Below, piece after piece: positions 1-8,667 of a DNA stretch of 64,000 bases (within the stretch, counting starts at the first letter, position 1; each line of letters begins with the position of its first letter). A program made the position numbers and the translations under genes. The DNA is from Bacillus sp. V3-13 (GTDB lineage: Bacteria; Bacillota; Bacilli; Bacillales; Cytobacillaceae). Location of the stretch: the NCBI RefSeq assembly GCF_002860165.1, contig NZ_PGUZ01000002.1, positions 1-64,000 on the forward strand, given 5' to 3'. The notes under the pieces were generated by a model, which saw nothing but the letters and a program-made list of their open reading frames with translations, had not been told where the DNA came from and made no database searches.

Positions 1-191
1 TAACACGGTTTCACTATGGCTTTTCTATTTTTATGGTGTTGCATTTGATTTTACAATTAACCTGAAAATCAAATACGTAAATCCCGTAACCTCTCATGCA
101 GTGCTCGCCCCAATCCTAAACGAGCTGAATATAATTATCTCGATGAAGGTTCCAAAATCTTAAAAAAAATCATGTAAATTTTGCATGTAAG

Positions 192-216
192 GCTTAAACA
201 TATTCAAATAGGGTAA
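192..216 (+). promoter_or_regulatory. Sigma-B-like promoter of PAS-STAS gene
   Basis: GCTTAA at 192-197 and GGGTAA at 211-216 with a 13-bp spacer match the general-stress sigma-B consensus (GTTTAA, 12-15 bp, GGGWAW) at all but one position. It lies about 118 bp before the start codon. A promoter read by eye; transcription is inferred. Confidence 0.55.
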
Positions 217-333
217 ACAAAAGGGAACCGCTTAAATCTGGAGCCGGCCCTTTTATGGTTTCATGACGTCGAAATTCAATTCCAATTCTTCTATATTGTT
301 ATTCTATAGTTTAGCTTTTGGTAGAGGAGTGAC

Positions 334-1125
334 ATGATGAAAAAAGACGCCTTAAGTGAAGACTATCAATCCATTCTTGAAAACGAACAAATGTATCGCC
401 AGATTATTGAGTACTCAGTCGAAACAATTATTATCCACGCTGACCATAAAGTTTTGTATATAAACCAATCAGGTGCAAATTTTCTAAGAGCTACTAAAAA
501 AGAACTGATTGGCGCCTGTGTATTGGACATTTTTGAAGAGGGCTCCAAACCTGCAATAAAAGAAAGAATACGGAAGACGATGACAGAAAATCAACCTGGT
601 GAACTGATTGAGCAAACCATTTTCAGGATGGACGGTACACTTGTTGAAGTTGAATTGTACTGTCATCCTGTTTTATTTGGGGATAAAAGGGCAGTACAAT
701 CCACTCTTAGAGATATAACAAAACGGAAAGAAGAAGAAAGACAACATAAGAGAGAAATTAATGAAGTATCCGCACCGATCGTACCTGTATTGGATGGCAT
801 ATTTGTTCTACCTCTTGTTGGTTCTATCGATTCGGATCGAGCCAGACAGCTGCTCGAAGTTCTCCCTGGAAAAATTCAAAAACTCAATGTTACATACTTA
901 ATTATTGATTTTTCAGGTATATACAATTTCGATGAACTGGTAACCGATTACCTTCTGAAGATTAGTGCCATCATGGAATTGCTTGGTGTCGAAGCGATTA
1001 TCACGGGAATAAGGCCGGAGCTTGCCCGGATTGCAGTCCAGCTTGGTGTAAATCTGCCTGGCACCCGCAAAATGGCTTCTGTCCAGCAGGCATTACACTA
1101 CCTGGGAGTTGGGAAAATCAAGTAA
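334..1125 (+). CDS. PAS-STAS stressosome-type sensor protein
   Basis: A 263-residue protein with an N-terminal PAS domain (about residues 15-130, ending in the typical DITKRK linker) and a C-terminal STAS domain (about 143-260), the layout of RsbR paralogues and YtvA that sense stress and feed the sigma-B partner-switching cascade. No flavin-binding NCRFLQ motif is present, so it is not a YtvA-type LOV photoreceptor. By eye, the two STAS positions that are phosphorylated threonines in RsbRA (T171, T205) correspond here to E201 (in FDELV) and I233 (in ARIAV). A purine-rich site (gaggag) lies just before a doubled ATG. A sigma-B-like promoter upstream suggests feedback on its own regulon. Role in the stressosome is inferred from architecture. 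Confidence 0.85.
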   Translation: MMKKDALSEDYQSILENEQMYRQIIEYSVETIIIHADHKVLYINQSGANFLRATKKELIGACVLDIFEEGSKPAIKERIRKTMTENQPGELIEQTIFRMDGTLVEVELYCHPVLFGDKRAVQSTLRDITKRKEEERQHKREINEVSAPIVPVLDGIFVLPLVGSIDSDRARQLLEVLPGKIQKLNVTYLIIDFSGIYNFDELVTDYLLKISAIMELLGVEAIITGIRPELARIAVQLGVNLPGTRKMASVQQALHYLGVGKIK

Positions 1126-1130
1126 GTTTT

Positions 1131-1172
1131 TAAAAAGGTCTGCCGGATGTTTTTACGGCTGACCTTTTTTTC
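1131..1172 (+). terminator. Intrinsic terminator after PAS-STAS gene
   Basis: Inverted repeat AAAGGTC-TGCCG / CGGC-TGACCTTT followed by a run of T, a few bases after the stop codon. Confidence 0.8.
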
Positions 1173-1324
1173 ACAGACTCAGGCAATCAGACACAATTGT
1201 TTAATCATTGAATAGGTTTAATAATGATTAGTAATAAGCCGAATTTTTACACACGGCAGAAGGCTGTTGTATACGCATCCTTCTAACTGGAAATTAAGGA
1301 AAAAATCAAAATAGGTAATTAGTC

Positions 1325-1349
1325 GTTTTATTCTTTTTAAATAGGGTAA
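1325..1349 (+). promoter_or_regulatory. Sigma-B-like promoter of opuC operon
   Basis: GTTTTA at 1325-1330 and GGGTAA at 1344-1349, spacer 13 bp, 42 bp before the opuCA start. Sigma-B control of osmoprotectant uptake is known for Listeria opuC and B. subtilis opuD/opuE, so the assignment is plausible. No GbsR-type regulator gene is adjacent. Confidence 0.55.
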
Positions 1350-1390
1350 AAGTAGCTAAGTAACTAACTAGCTAGATATGGGGGCCATTC

Positions 1391-2524
1391 ATGATACGAT
1401 TTAAGAATGTATCGAAAAGATACAATGATGGATTTGAAGCATTGAAAAATATTAATTTGGAACTGGAAGCAGGAAAAATACATGTTTTTATCGGGCCAAG
1501 CGGCTGCGGAAAGTCAACAACCATGAAATTGATCAATCAGTTGATTACACCATCTGAAGGGAAGGTCTATATCAATCATCAAGATGTCTCAAAGATGAAT
1601 CCAGTCGTTTTACGCCGGAAAATAGGCTATGTCATTCAAAGCATCGGGTTGTTTCCTCATATGACAATCGCAGATAATGTTGCGGCTGTGCCGAGATTAT
1701 TAAAATGGGACGAAAATAAAACGCAATCTAAGGTAGATGAGCTACTTTCGATGGTTAATTTAGCCCCGGATATTTACCGCAACCGGAAACCCCGCGAACT
1801 TAGCGGCGGGCAGCAGCAGCGGGTTGGTGTGATTCGGGCGCTTGCGGCTGAACCGGACATTATTCTAATGGATGAACCGTTTAGTGCTTTGGATCCGATC
1901 AGCAGGGAACAGCTGCAAAACGAGTTACTGAATGTCCAGGAGGACTTGAAAAAGACGATAGTGTTTGTCACCCATGACATGGATGAAGCGATCAAAATCG
2001 CTGACAATATTGTTTTGATGAAAGGTGGAGAGGTTGTCCAGGTCGGCACACCGGATTTTATTTTGCGACACCCTGCAAATAACTTTGTAAAAGAGTTTAT
2101 CGGGAAAAGCCGGTTGAAAGAGCAGATGGAGATACCAACCGTAAACGAAGTGATGGTTAATAACCCGGCAACGGCCTATCCAGAGCGCGGACTGGCAGCG
2201 GCTTTAAAAATAATGGAACAACGGAGAGTCGATTCGCTCATTATCGTGGACCATCAAAAAAAACTGTTGGGCTACGCCCCGATTTTAAATGTTCTTGGCC
2301 AGTACCGTGACGAAACGAAGACGTTACGGGACGTGATGCAACCCTTCACATATACCGTTGAACCAAACATCCCCTTTACCGTTGCCCTGGATTATATGGG
2401 CCAGCATAATCTTCCCTATGTACCTGTAGTGACAGCAGAACAAAAACTTGTTGGGATCATCACCCGTGGCAGCATGGTACGCCTAATGGCAGAAGTATTC
2501 CCGATCGATGATGAGGTGATGTAA
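1391..2524 (+). CDS. opuCA: Glycine betaine/choline-type ABC transporter ATPase
   Basis: 377-residue ATPase energising osmoprotectant import. Walker A GPSGCGKST at about 35-43, signature LSGGQQQR from 137, Walker B IILMDEP at 158-163, then two CBS domains in about residues 255-370, the hallmark of OpuCA/OpuBA ATPases. First gene of a four-gene operon (ATPase, permease, binding lipoprotein, permease). Its stop codon abuts the next start. Substrate (glycine betaine, carnitine, choline) cannot be decided from sequence; OpuB is the alternative name. Confidence 0.92.
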   Translation: MIRFKNVSKRYNDGFEALKNINLELEAGKIHVFIGPSGCGKSTTMKLINQLITPSEGKVYINHQDVSKMNPVVLRRKIGYVIQSIGLFPHMTIADNVAAVPRLLKWDENKTQSKVDELLSMVNLAPDIYRNRKPRELSGGQQQRVGVIRALAAEPDIILMDEPFSALDPISREQLQNELLNVQEDLKKTIVFVTHDMDEAIKIADNIVLMKGGEVVQVGTPDFILRHPANNFVKEFIGKSRLKEQMEIPTVNEVMVNNPATAYPERGLAAALKIMEQRRVDSLIIVDHQKKLLGYAPILNVLGQYRDETKTLRDVMQPFTYTVEPNIPFTVALDYMGQHNLPYVPVVTAEQKLVGIITRGSMVRLMAEVFPIDDEVM

Positions 2525-3172
2525 ATGGAACTGGTACACAATTACTTGAGCTTCTTGCAGAAGCGATTCCCGGATATACTGGCCCGATCAGGGGAGCATT
2601 TAACGATCGTGGCCCTGGCCGTTCTTTTCGGCTGTCTGGTTGCGATCACGATGGGGATTTTTTTAACCCGCTTTAAAGAGGGACGGCTGACTTCGCTGGT
2701 GTTCGGCATCATCAATATTTTTCAGACAGTACCGACGATAGCGCTGCTGGCGATGCTGATCCCACTCTTCGGGATCGGATTAAAGCCGGCTGTTTTTGCT
2801 CTATTTCTATATTCGCTCCTCCCTTTGCTTCGCAACACTTATTCAGGTATTAAAGAGGTCGATGAAAGCATTATCGAGTCAGCGCGGGGGATTGGCTTTA
2901 GCCAGATGCAGCGATTATGGAAAATCGAATTGCCACTGGCGTTTCCGTTTATCCTTTCCGGCATTCGGCTTACAACCGTCTATATCATCAGCTGGACAAC
3001 CTTGGCTGCTTTAATTGGAGCCGGGGGATTAGGTGATTTAATTATTGCCGGTATGGCAAATAACGATAACTTTCTTATATTTACAGGAACGGTCAGTGCC
3101 ATTATTTTAGCGCTGATCGTCGATGCAGTACTCGGCTTCGTCAGCAGAAAAGCAGAGCAAGCGCAGGCCTAA
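2525..3172 (+). CDS. opuCB: Osmoprotectant ABC transporter permease
   Basis: 215-residue inner-membrane permease of the OpuC/ProW type with about five to six hydrophobic segments and the permease EAA-like loop (ESARGIGFSQMQRLWKIELP) that contacts the ATPase. Starts one base after the opuCA stop, so translational coupling is likely. Paralogous to the second permease at 4111-4743; the two form a heterodimeric channel in this family. Confidence 0.9.
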   Translation: MELVHNYLSFLQKRFPDILARSGEHLTIVALAVLFGCLVAITMGIFLTRFKEGRLTSLVFGIINIFQTVPTIALLAMLIPLFGIGLKPAVFALFLYSLLPLLRNTYSGIKEVDESIIESARGIGFSQMQRLWKIELPLAFPFILSGIRLTTVYIISWTTLAALIGAGGLGDLIIAGMANNDNFLIFTGTVSAIILALIVDAVLGFVSRKAEQAQA

Positions 3173-3202
3173 AAAAAGAAAAGAGAAACATAAGGAGACA
3201 AT

Positions 3203-4096
3203 ATGTTAAAACCGACAAAAATATGGGCTGCAGTGTTAATCCTATCGCTCGGTTTATTATCATCCTGCAGCTCCCAGGAAACGATTCGAATTGGAGCGGC
3301 GACATACACCGAAACGAAAATCATGGCAGCCATTTACAAAGAATTGATAGAAGATAGAACAGATATAAGCGTGGATATTATCCCCGATTTACTGTCAAAC
3401 CCGATGATCCTCAATTCAATGAGCCGGGATGATTTGGATATGGCATTGATGTATTCGGGTGTTATTTTTAATAACTTTTTCCCTGTTGAGCAAACCACCG
3501 ATCGAGAATCTGTGCTTCAACAGGCACAAGAAGGATTCGACAAATACTATGACTTTACATGGTTTGATCCATTGGGTTGGGAAAATACGTATGCATTGAC
3601 TGTCAGAGCTGATGTAGCAAAAGAAAAGGGTCTTGAAAACGTTTCAGATTTAAAGGAGTTTCGATCGGATATGGAATTTGGCGTAGATTCATCTTGGATG
3701 GAACGAAAGCAGGATGGTTATCCGGCGTTTATTAAACATTATGGATTTGATTTTCAAAATGCGTATGCGATGGATATTAATCTCGTATATGAAGCAGTTG
3801 CCAATCAAAGAGTGGATGTCGTTCTTGCCTACTCCACCGACCCGAGATTGATAGAATTCGATTTAAAAACATTAAAAGACGACAAACGTTTTTTTCCTCC
3901 TTATGATGCTTCCATGGTCGCCAGAAATGAGGTTTTAGAAAAGCATCCGGAGTTAGAAAAGATCATGAATGAGCTTGTCGGAGAGATAGATGAAGAAACG
4001 ATCACCCGCCTTAATTATGAAGTAGATATAAAAAACCGCAATGAACGGGAAGTCGCAAGAGAATTTTTAAAAGAAAAAGGCCTCCTAAATAAATAG
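3203..4096 (+). CDS. opuCC: Osmoprotectant-binding lipoprotein
   Basis: 297-residue substrate-binding lipoprotein. The signal peptide ends in a lipobox (LLSSC, cysteine about residue 22), so it is expected to be anchored outside the membrane and deliver compatible solutes to the OpuCB/CD permeases. The mature part begins IRIGAATYTETKIMAAIYKE, typical of the OpuAC/ProX-like fold. Good ribosome site (aaggaga) before the ATG. Confidence 0.9.
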   Translation: MLKPTKIWAAVLILSLGLLSSCSSQETIRIGAATYTETKIMAAIYKELIEDRTDISVDIIPDLLSNPMILNSMSRDDLDMALMYSGVIFNNFFPVEQTTDRESVLQQAQEGFDKYYDFTWFDPLGWENTYALTVRADVAKEKGLENVSDLKEFRSDMEFGVDSSWMERKQDGYPAFIKHYGFDFQNAYAMDINLVYEAVANQRVDVVLAYSTDPRLIEFDLKTLKDDKRFFPPYDASMVARNEVLEKHPELEKIMNELVGEIDEETITRLNYEVDIKNRNEREVAREFLKEKGLLNK

Positions 4097-4110
4097 ACGG
4101 AGTGGAAAAA

Positions 4111-4743
4111 ATGACATTTTTACAAGAACTATTTACTTACATGGCAGAAAACTTTGACCTCCTGCTTGTTTACACCGGTCAGCATTTGCTGATGGTGGCC
4201 ATCGGAGTAGCAGCAGCTCTTATTGTTGGAACCTTCCTCGGTATCCTCTGCAGCCGTTATTCAAAGCTTGCTCCAGTTATTTTATCAATTGCCAACATCA
4301 TTCAAATTATCCCCAGTTTAGCCCTGTTGGCTCTGCTCATGCTGTACTTTGGGCTTGGATTTTATACAGTTGTTGCGGCTCTGTTTCTATATTCGCTCTT
4401 GCCTATCATTCGCCATACGTATGTAGGACTCCAGCAGGTGAATTCGTCGATAACAGAAGCCGGGCGCGGCATTGGGATGACATATGTTCAGCTATTGACA
4501 AAAGTCCAGCTCCCGCTTGCGATGCCTTTTATGATGGCCGGCTTGCGTATAGCCGCTGTCATCGCGGTCGGCGTAGCAACACTTGCCCCATTCGTGGGAG
4601 GAGACGGGTTGGGTCGTGAAATCTTCTCCGGGATCAACTCGCGGAATGATATCCGCATATACGTGGGGGCGATCCCCGCTTGTCTCATCGCGATCCTGGC
4701 CGATATCAGTTTAGGCAAATTGGAGAGAAGGATGAAAATATAA
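4111..4743 (+). CDS. opuCD: Osmoprotectant ABC transporter permease
   Basis: Second permease of the operon, about 210 residues, with multiple membrane segments and the loop EAGRGIGMTYVQLLTKVQLP. The frame is open from a GTG at 4102, but the ribosome site GGAG at 4099-4102 is correctly spaced for ATG 4111, which is chosen. Last gene of the operon; no strong intrinsic terminator was recognised directly after it. Confidence 0.9.
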   Translation: MTFLQELFTYMAENFDLLLVYTGQHLLMVAIGVAAALIVGTFLGILCSRYSKLAPVILSIANIIQIIPSLALLALLMLYFGLGFYTVVAALFLYSLLPIIRHTYVGLQQVNSSITEAGRGIGMTYVQLLTKVQLPLAMPFMMAGLRIAAVIAVGVATLAPFVGGDGLGREIFSGINSRNDIRIYVGAIPACLIAILADISLGKLERRMKI

Positions 4744-4784
4744 TTGGCATAGGATGATATTTAGGTTAAGCAGTTACTGATGCA

Positions 4785-4967
4785 TCATGGTTCGGAATTC
4801 CCTTTGGATTCTGTGTTATTATGTTCATTCAAATAAGGGTTTTCGGTCGTGGCGAAGTTTACAGATAGAAGGCTTTCTTCCGGCTTAAGGCCATTTAAAT
4901 CTTTTCGTTCTTGATCACCTGTCTCTTCAACTGCTGAGACGGATACATTTCTTCTTTCTTTTTCCAT
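4785..4967 (-). CDS. Small hydrophilic protein, unknown
   Basis: 60-residue, charged, asparagine- and glutamate-rich protein without membrane segment or cysteine. Supported mainly by a good ribosome site (AGGAAGTGA) at proper distance from the ATG and by lying alone between two operons. Family not recognised; Bacillus genomes carry many such small spore or stress proteins. Confidence 0.5.
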   Translation of the reverse strand: MEKERRNVSVSAVEETGDQERKDLNGLKPEESLLSVNFATTENPYLNEHNNTESKGNSEP

Positions 4968-5081
4968 TAAAGATTCACTTCCTTCTCATTTTAGAGTAGG
5001 ATTCCCTAAAATGATTTTTTTATCCATAATATGGGCTTACAGCTTCCCAAGTAAATAATTTCGATTCAAATTAGAAATAGG

Positions 5082-5121
5082 GGATACCGAAGTATTTAAT
5101 TACTTTGGCATCCTCTTATTT
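5082..5121 (+). other. Imperfect hairpin upstream of cotJ
   Basis: About 13-bp imperfect inverted repeat (5082-5094 with 5101-5113) followed by a T-rich tract. It may be a terminator or transcript-stabilising element; the sequence does not show which transcript it ends. Nothing else was recognised in 4968-5210 apart from the cotJA ribosome site. Confidence 0.35.
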
Positions 5122-5210
5122 TATGTCGCACCTGTTTATTCCTGTCATGAGGACAACCGGGCGGTGAATATGGTTAGTAAAAATGACATTTTAAAAAGAG
5201 GTGTTGATAA

Positions 5211-5459
5211 TTGACTGATCAACGGAAAAAGATGTTTTCACGCTTAAAAGCGTACCGTCCTTTTCATAGCCCATACGATCCTTGCAGACCGATAGGAGTA
5301 AAATATTATTCGACTCCCCCAAATCTTTATCTGGGATTCCAGCCCCCTAATCTTCAACAATTCTCGCCACACGAAGCATTAAAAAAGGGAACTTTATGGC
5401 CGGTGTTATGGGATTATTACAATAACCCGTATGAAGCAAAAGGGAGGGAGCCGGAGTGA
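5211..5459 (+). CDS. cotJA: Spore coat protein CotJA
   Basis: 82-residue proline- and tyrosine-rich protein matching CotJA (motifs [18 protein letters not shown] and [12 protein letters not shown]). It is part of the inner coat layer together with CotJC. Starts with TTG at 5211, supported by the ribosome site AAGAGGTG 6-7 bases upstream. First gene of cotJABC; its end overlaps cotJB by 4 bases. In B. subtilis this operon is mother-cell (sigma-E) controlled; I could not identify a convincing sigma-E promoter. Confidence 0.9.
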   Translation: MTDQRKKMFSRLKAYRPFHSPYDPCRPIGVKYYSTPPNLYLGFQPPNLQQFSPHEALKKGTLWPVLWDYYNNPYEAKGREPE

Positions 5460-5716
5460 AGCAGTTGCCCCAGGAATATTATCAACATTTGGAAAATATT
5501 CAGGCTATTGATTTTGTGCTTGTGGAATTGACACTTTATTTGGATACGCATCCCGAAGATTACCAAGCGATACAGCAGTTCAACCAGTATACGAGATACA
5601 GCAAACAGCTGAAGCGGGCATTTGAAGCGAAATTTGGTACCCTTCAACAGTTCGGAAACAGTTATGCGGATGCAAAATGGAGTTGGGGAACAAGCCCTTG
5701 GCCATGGCAAGTATAG
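5456..5716 (+). CDS. cotJB: Spore coat protein CotJB
   Basis: 86-residue protein of the CotJB family ([12 protein letters not shown], ending in a W-rich tail near SWGTSPWPW). Starts with GTG overlapping the cotJA stop codon, with GGGAGGGAG just upstream. Needed in the family for coat assembly of the CotJ complex; biochemical activity unknown. Confidence 0.9.
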   Translation: MKQLPQEYYQHLENIQAIDFVLVELTLYLDTHPEDYQAIQQFNQYTRYSKQLKRAFEAKFGTLQQFGNSYADAKWSWGTSPWPWQV

Positions 5717-5737
5717 GACAATGAAGGAGGAGAAGTA

Positions 5738-6307
5738 ATGTGGATTTATGAAAAAAAGCTCCAATATCCGGTAAGGGTCAGCACTTGCAATCCAACGCTT
5801 GCCAAGTATTTGATCGAGCAATACGGGGGGGCGGACGGAGAATTAGCAGCGGCTTTACGTTATTTAAATCAACGGTATACGATCCCGGATAAAGTGATCG
5901 GCCTGCTGACGGATATTGGGACGGAGGAATTTGCCCATCTTGAGATGATTGCGACGATGGTTTATAAGCTGACAAAAGATGCGACACCTGAACAATTAAG
6001 AGACGCCGGATTAGGCGATCATTATGCCAACCATGATGCGGCTTTATTTTATCATAACGCCGCAGGAGTCCCTTTTACAGCTACATATATTCAAGCAAAG
6101 GGAGACCCGATCGCGGATCTTTATGAAGATATTGCAGCAGAAGAAAAAGCAAGAGCCACGTATCAGTGGCTCATCGATATGTCAGATGACCCTGACTTGA
6201 ATGACGGTTTGCGATTTTTAAGGGAACGCGAAGTCGTCCATTCACAGCGCTTCCGTGAAGCGGTTGAACTATTAAAAGATGAACGGGACCGGAAAAAGGT
6301 ATTTTAA
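5738..6307 (+). CDS. cotJC: Spore coat manganese-catalase-like protein CotJC
   Basis: 189-residue member of the manganese catalase (ferritin-like) family, associated with the spore coat. The helices carry the expected metal-ligand glutamates (TEEFAHLEM and AAEEKARATYQWL) and a late REREVVHSQRF segment. Ribosome site AAGGAGGAGAAGTA before the ATG. Ends cotJABC, followed at once by a terminator. Catalase activity is inferred from the family. Confidence 0.93.
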   Translation: MWIYEKKLQYPVRVSTCNPTLAKYLIEQYGGADGELAAALRYLNQRYTIPDKVIGLLTDIGTEEFAHLEMIATMVYKLTKDATPEQLRDAGLGDHYANHDAALFYHNAAGVPFTATYIQAKGDPIADLYEDIAAEEKARATYQWLIDMSDDPDLNDGLRFLREREVVHSQRFREAVELLKDERDRKKVF

Positions 6308-6322
6308 GCTGTAGCAGCACCC

Positions 6323-6360
6323 ACAAAATCCCCTTTATTTCAAGGGGATTTTGTCTTCTT
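6323..6360 (+). terminator. Terminator of cotJABC
   Basis: Perfect 13-bp inverted repeat ACAAAATCCCCTT / AAGGGGATTTTGT with a 6-base loop, followed by CTTCTTT. It sits between convergent cotJC and the broken VOC gene and could serve both. Confidence 0.85.
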
Positions 6361-6521
6361 TAAAATAGTATTGGATCATGATCTCTGCTGAAGTTCCCAA
6401 CTCGATGTTCTAATTCCTCTTTCCATTCATCGGCTTTTATAACCCCTAAGTTGGTTTCATACCACTTCTTTGACTTTTCCATATCCGTAACTGGGATAAA
6501 AATGCTGCCGACCTTAAACAC
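6360..6521 (-). pseudogene. Truncated VOC/glyoxalase-family gene
   Basis: A 53-codon frame starting at GTG 6521 behind a good ribosome site (GAAAGGAGTGG). The first 27 residues (KVGSIFIPVTDMEKSKKWYE) are the standard N-terminal beta-alpha unit of glyoxalase/bleomycin-resistance proteins, which normally have about 120-130 residues. The frame then runs into a short unrelated tail and stops in the cotJ terminator. Read as a deletion remnant; the ribosome site is intact so a short peptide may still be made. Confidence 0.65.
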
Positions 6522-6665
6522 CAATACCACTCCTTTCACTTCTTTAGACGATAGCTAAAACCCTTTTAATATATACATTTCCATGATGAAAACATATTTT
6601 TTTATGAAAATTTTGAAGGAAAGACTTCATCGGAAAAAGAAATATGTAAGGAAAGGGGGAATACG

Positions 6666-7427
6666 ATGCTTCCATATCCAGCCTATACATCAAGAGAAGA
6701 AAAGATAGAAATGATCAGCAGCATAAAAGAAAGATTATTAAGCAAATACGGGGAAGACATACTGGCTATCGGTGTATATGGCTCGATAGGCCAGGAAAAG
6801 GACGGACCATATTCGGATATCGAAATGCATGTCATAACAGAAGATGGAATTGACATAAAAGGTCATGAGTTCATTTACGGCGACTTCAAAATAGAAATCG
6901 ATACTATTCAAAAAAATGAAATGTTTAAAAAAGCGCAACAGGTTGGTGACTCATGGCCAATTAAAGCGGGTTCCTTTATTCATATCCTTACAGTGTATGA
7001 CCCGCATCACTTATTTGAAGAAATCAAACAACTTCCCTTTCAGGTTTCGAGCTCAGCCATTAAAGAAACAATGCGGGAATTTATGATCTGGGAACCGTAT
7101 GAAACAATCGGCAAAATACGAAATAATTATCAATCTAAAAACTTTAATTATCTTCCTCTGGCTGCATTAGATTTAGCGTGGCAAACAGCCAAACTGATCG
7201 GACTGGCCAATAGGCAATATTACTCTACCAGAGCGCGAACTTTTGAGGAATCAATGAAGCTGAAGTCGAAGCCTTCCGGATATAACGAGCTTGCGCAGGC
7301 AATTATGGCAGGAAGGCTGGATGATAAGCAGCATGTGTACCAGCTTTGTGAAAATTTGTGGACTGGTTTAAATAGTTGGTATGACGAACTTGGAATAGAT
7401 TACATAGTAAAAGAGCTGCCGTTTTGA
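6666..7427 (+). CDS. ANT(4')-like aminoglycoside nucleotidyltransferase
   Basis: 253 residues, the same length as staphylococcal kanamycin nucleotidyltransferase ANT(4')-Ia (AadD), and recognisably homologous throughout: N-terminal TSREEKIEMISSIKERLLSK, nucleotidyltransferase motif YGSIGQEKDGPYSDIEMH, C-terminal WTGLNSWYDELG. The metal/catalytic residues known in that enzyme (two acids in SDIE, a later E, and the E/K pair) are present as D51, E53, E77, E146 and K150. The family AMP-modifies the 4'-hydroxyl of kanamycin, neomycin and tobramycin. No mobile element flanks it, so it looks like a resident gene, as in B. clausii. Whether it confers resistance is not known. Confidence 0.85.
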   Translation: MLPYPAYTSREEKIEMISSIKERLLSKYGEDILAIGVYGSIGQEKDGPYSDIEMHVITEDGIDIKGHEFIYGDFKIEIDTIQKNEMFKKAQQVGDSWPIKAGSFIHILTVYDPHHLFEEIKQLPFQVSSSAIKETMREFMIWEPYETIGKIRNNYQSKNFNYLPLAALDLAWQTAKLIGLANRQYYSTRARTFEESMKLKSKPSGYNELAQAIMAGRLDDKQHVYQLCENLWTGLNSWYDELGIDYIVKELPF

Positions 7428-7678
7428 TAAGGGTACTGGGCATTAATATGTAATGAACTGCGGCTCAATGGTTACTCGTTCAGACTTATTTTATTCGAAC
7501 CAGTTTAAATAGGTTTGTTACCGAATGGCTGTCAACATGATTCATTCTTCCTAACAGAAACCAGGTGTTCGCGCCAGGCATTTATGATACATACACAAAT
7601 CGGGGGAATGATCAAGCTGAAAAAGCAATAGTATACTGTAAGTGTAAAATAACCGCTTGTGGATGGGGGATACCAGTT

Positions 7679-7966
7679 TTGCGTAAAATACTTTGGTATA
7701 CCGTCATATTTGTTGTTTTGGTTTTGATTGTGGCGCTATTTTTTTATGGAAATCCGATGGCGCGGAGAGACAGTATAGCGATTGCGAATGATTATATCAA
7801 CAGTAAATACCCTGAGTATTCATTCACCGTTTCTGATGTGAGGTACTATCCGGGGGAAGGTACATTTGTGGTTTATGTCGTATCAAAGGACGGGAAAGTG
7901 ACCGGTAATTTGGATGTTAGTAACAGTAAAGTAGTGCACGAGGAGTTTTCTGCTGATATAAAATAG
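7679..7966 (+). CDS. Small membrane-anchored YfjL-like protein
   Basis: 95 residues: an N-terminal membrane segment (about 4-22) followed by an extracytoplasmic domain with NDYINSKYPEYSFTVSDVRY, which resembles YfjL/PepSY-like small sheets of Bacillus. The frame is open from 7565, but the TTG at 7679 has the ribosome site GATGGGGG and leads directly into the membrane segment, so it is chosen. Function unknown; membership in YfjL is tentative. Confidence 0.6.
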   Translation: MRKILWYTVIFVVLVLIVALFFYGNPMARRDSIAIANDYINSKYPEYSFTVSDVRYYPGEGTFVVYVVSKDGKVTGNLDVSNSKVVHEEFSADIK

Positions 7967-8423
7967 CTGGGCTCTTATCATATGTATGACTGGGCTCGCT
8001 TCAGGAACTGGGAAACATGGAAGAATCCGAACAAAAAGAGCGAAGAGAAGTTTTAGTAAATGGAGAAAGTGAAAAACACAAGTTTGATATTAAGTGAAGT
8101 AGTTGAGGACGGAAATCTTAATTGCTATTTAATGTTCTTTCTCTAACTTTACCATAAAGGGAAAATTATATTTCTCTTCGTAATATGCTTTCTACATTAG
8201 ATTATGGAGACTACATAAACTATCTAAAAGTAGCCTCACCATTTTCTTGTTTAATAAAAGTAGGATAACCCATATTCATAATAAGTATATGAGTCATCCT
8301 TTTTACTGGCATCTCTTTACTTTACATATAAGGGGGAATAGTTTTTTTGTAATCTCTGAGAAAAAACTGAAAACTTACGAAATCGCAAGATCTTTTTAAA
8401 CTTCCAAGACGGACATATCAATG
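7967..8423. other. Intergenic stretch without a recognised gene
   Basis: No frame with a ribosome site and convincing protein was found. A short stretch at about 8000-8098 reads as a charged peptide (GERREEKF-like codons) and may be gene debris. An imperfect terminator-like hairpin lies at 8262-8304. Confidence 0.4.
8262..8304 (+). terminator. Possible terminator
   Basis: Two-part stem AGGAT/ATCCT and CATAT/ATATG separated by an internal loop, then TTTTACT. It could end transcription from either side of this gene-free stretch. Confidence 0.4.
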
Positions 8424-8606
8424 TTATAACCAATTCAACAATAATGTTATTAGTAAACTTTGAAATACCAGTACAACCACCGACTTCCATTTGACTTTAT
8501 AATTATTTTTTTTCATTAGATAAGTTTGAGCTACAAAGTTTATTAACAATACGATGATTAATACAGCTATAAAACTAAACCAAAAGGGTGATTTTATAAC
8601 TAACAT
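8424..8606 (-). CDS. Small two-helix membrane protein
   Basis: 60 residues with two hydrophobic segments (about 8-29 and 43-59) separated by a lysine-rich loop (YLMKKNNYKVKWK), so probably both ends outside and the loop inside. Strong ribosome site GGTGGAGGGATC before the ATG. It follows the secreted protein at 8668-9303 in the same orientation across a terminator. Small cationic-loop two-helix proteins next to a secreted protein can be immunity proteins, but no family was recognised. Confidence 0.6.
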   Translation of the reverse strand: MLVIKSPFWFSFIAVLIIVLLINFVAQTYLMKKNNYKVKWKSVVVLVFQSLLITLLLNWL

Positions 8607-8635
8607 ATGATCCCTCCACCTAGATGTATTTTAAC

Positions 8636-8659
8636 AAAAAAGATGAGCATAAATGCTCA
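8636..8659 (-). terminator. Terminator of secreted-protein gene
   Basis: On the minus strand TGAGCA-TTTA-TGCTCA followed by TCTTTTTTG, a few bases after the stop of the secreted-protein gene. Confidence 0.75.
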
Positions 8660-8667
8660 CCTATTCT

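Noticed and set aside
6323-8640. Genomic island or prophage
   Set aside because: No integrase, attachment repeats or tRNA; only scattered remnants and ordinary genes.
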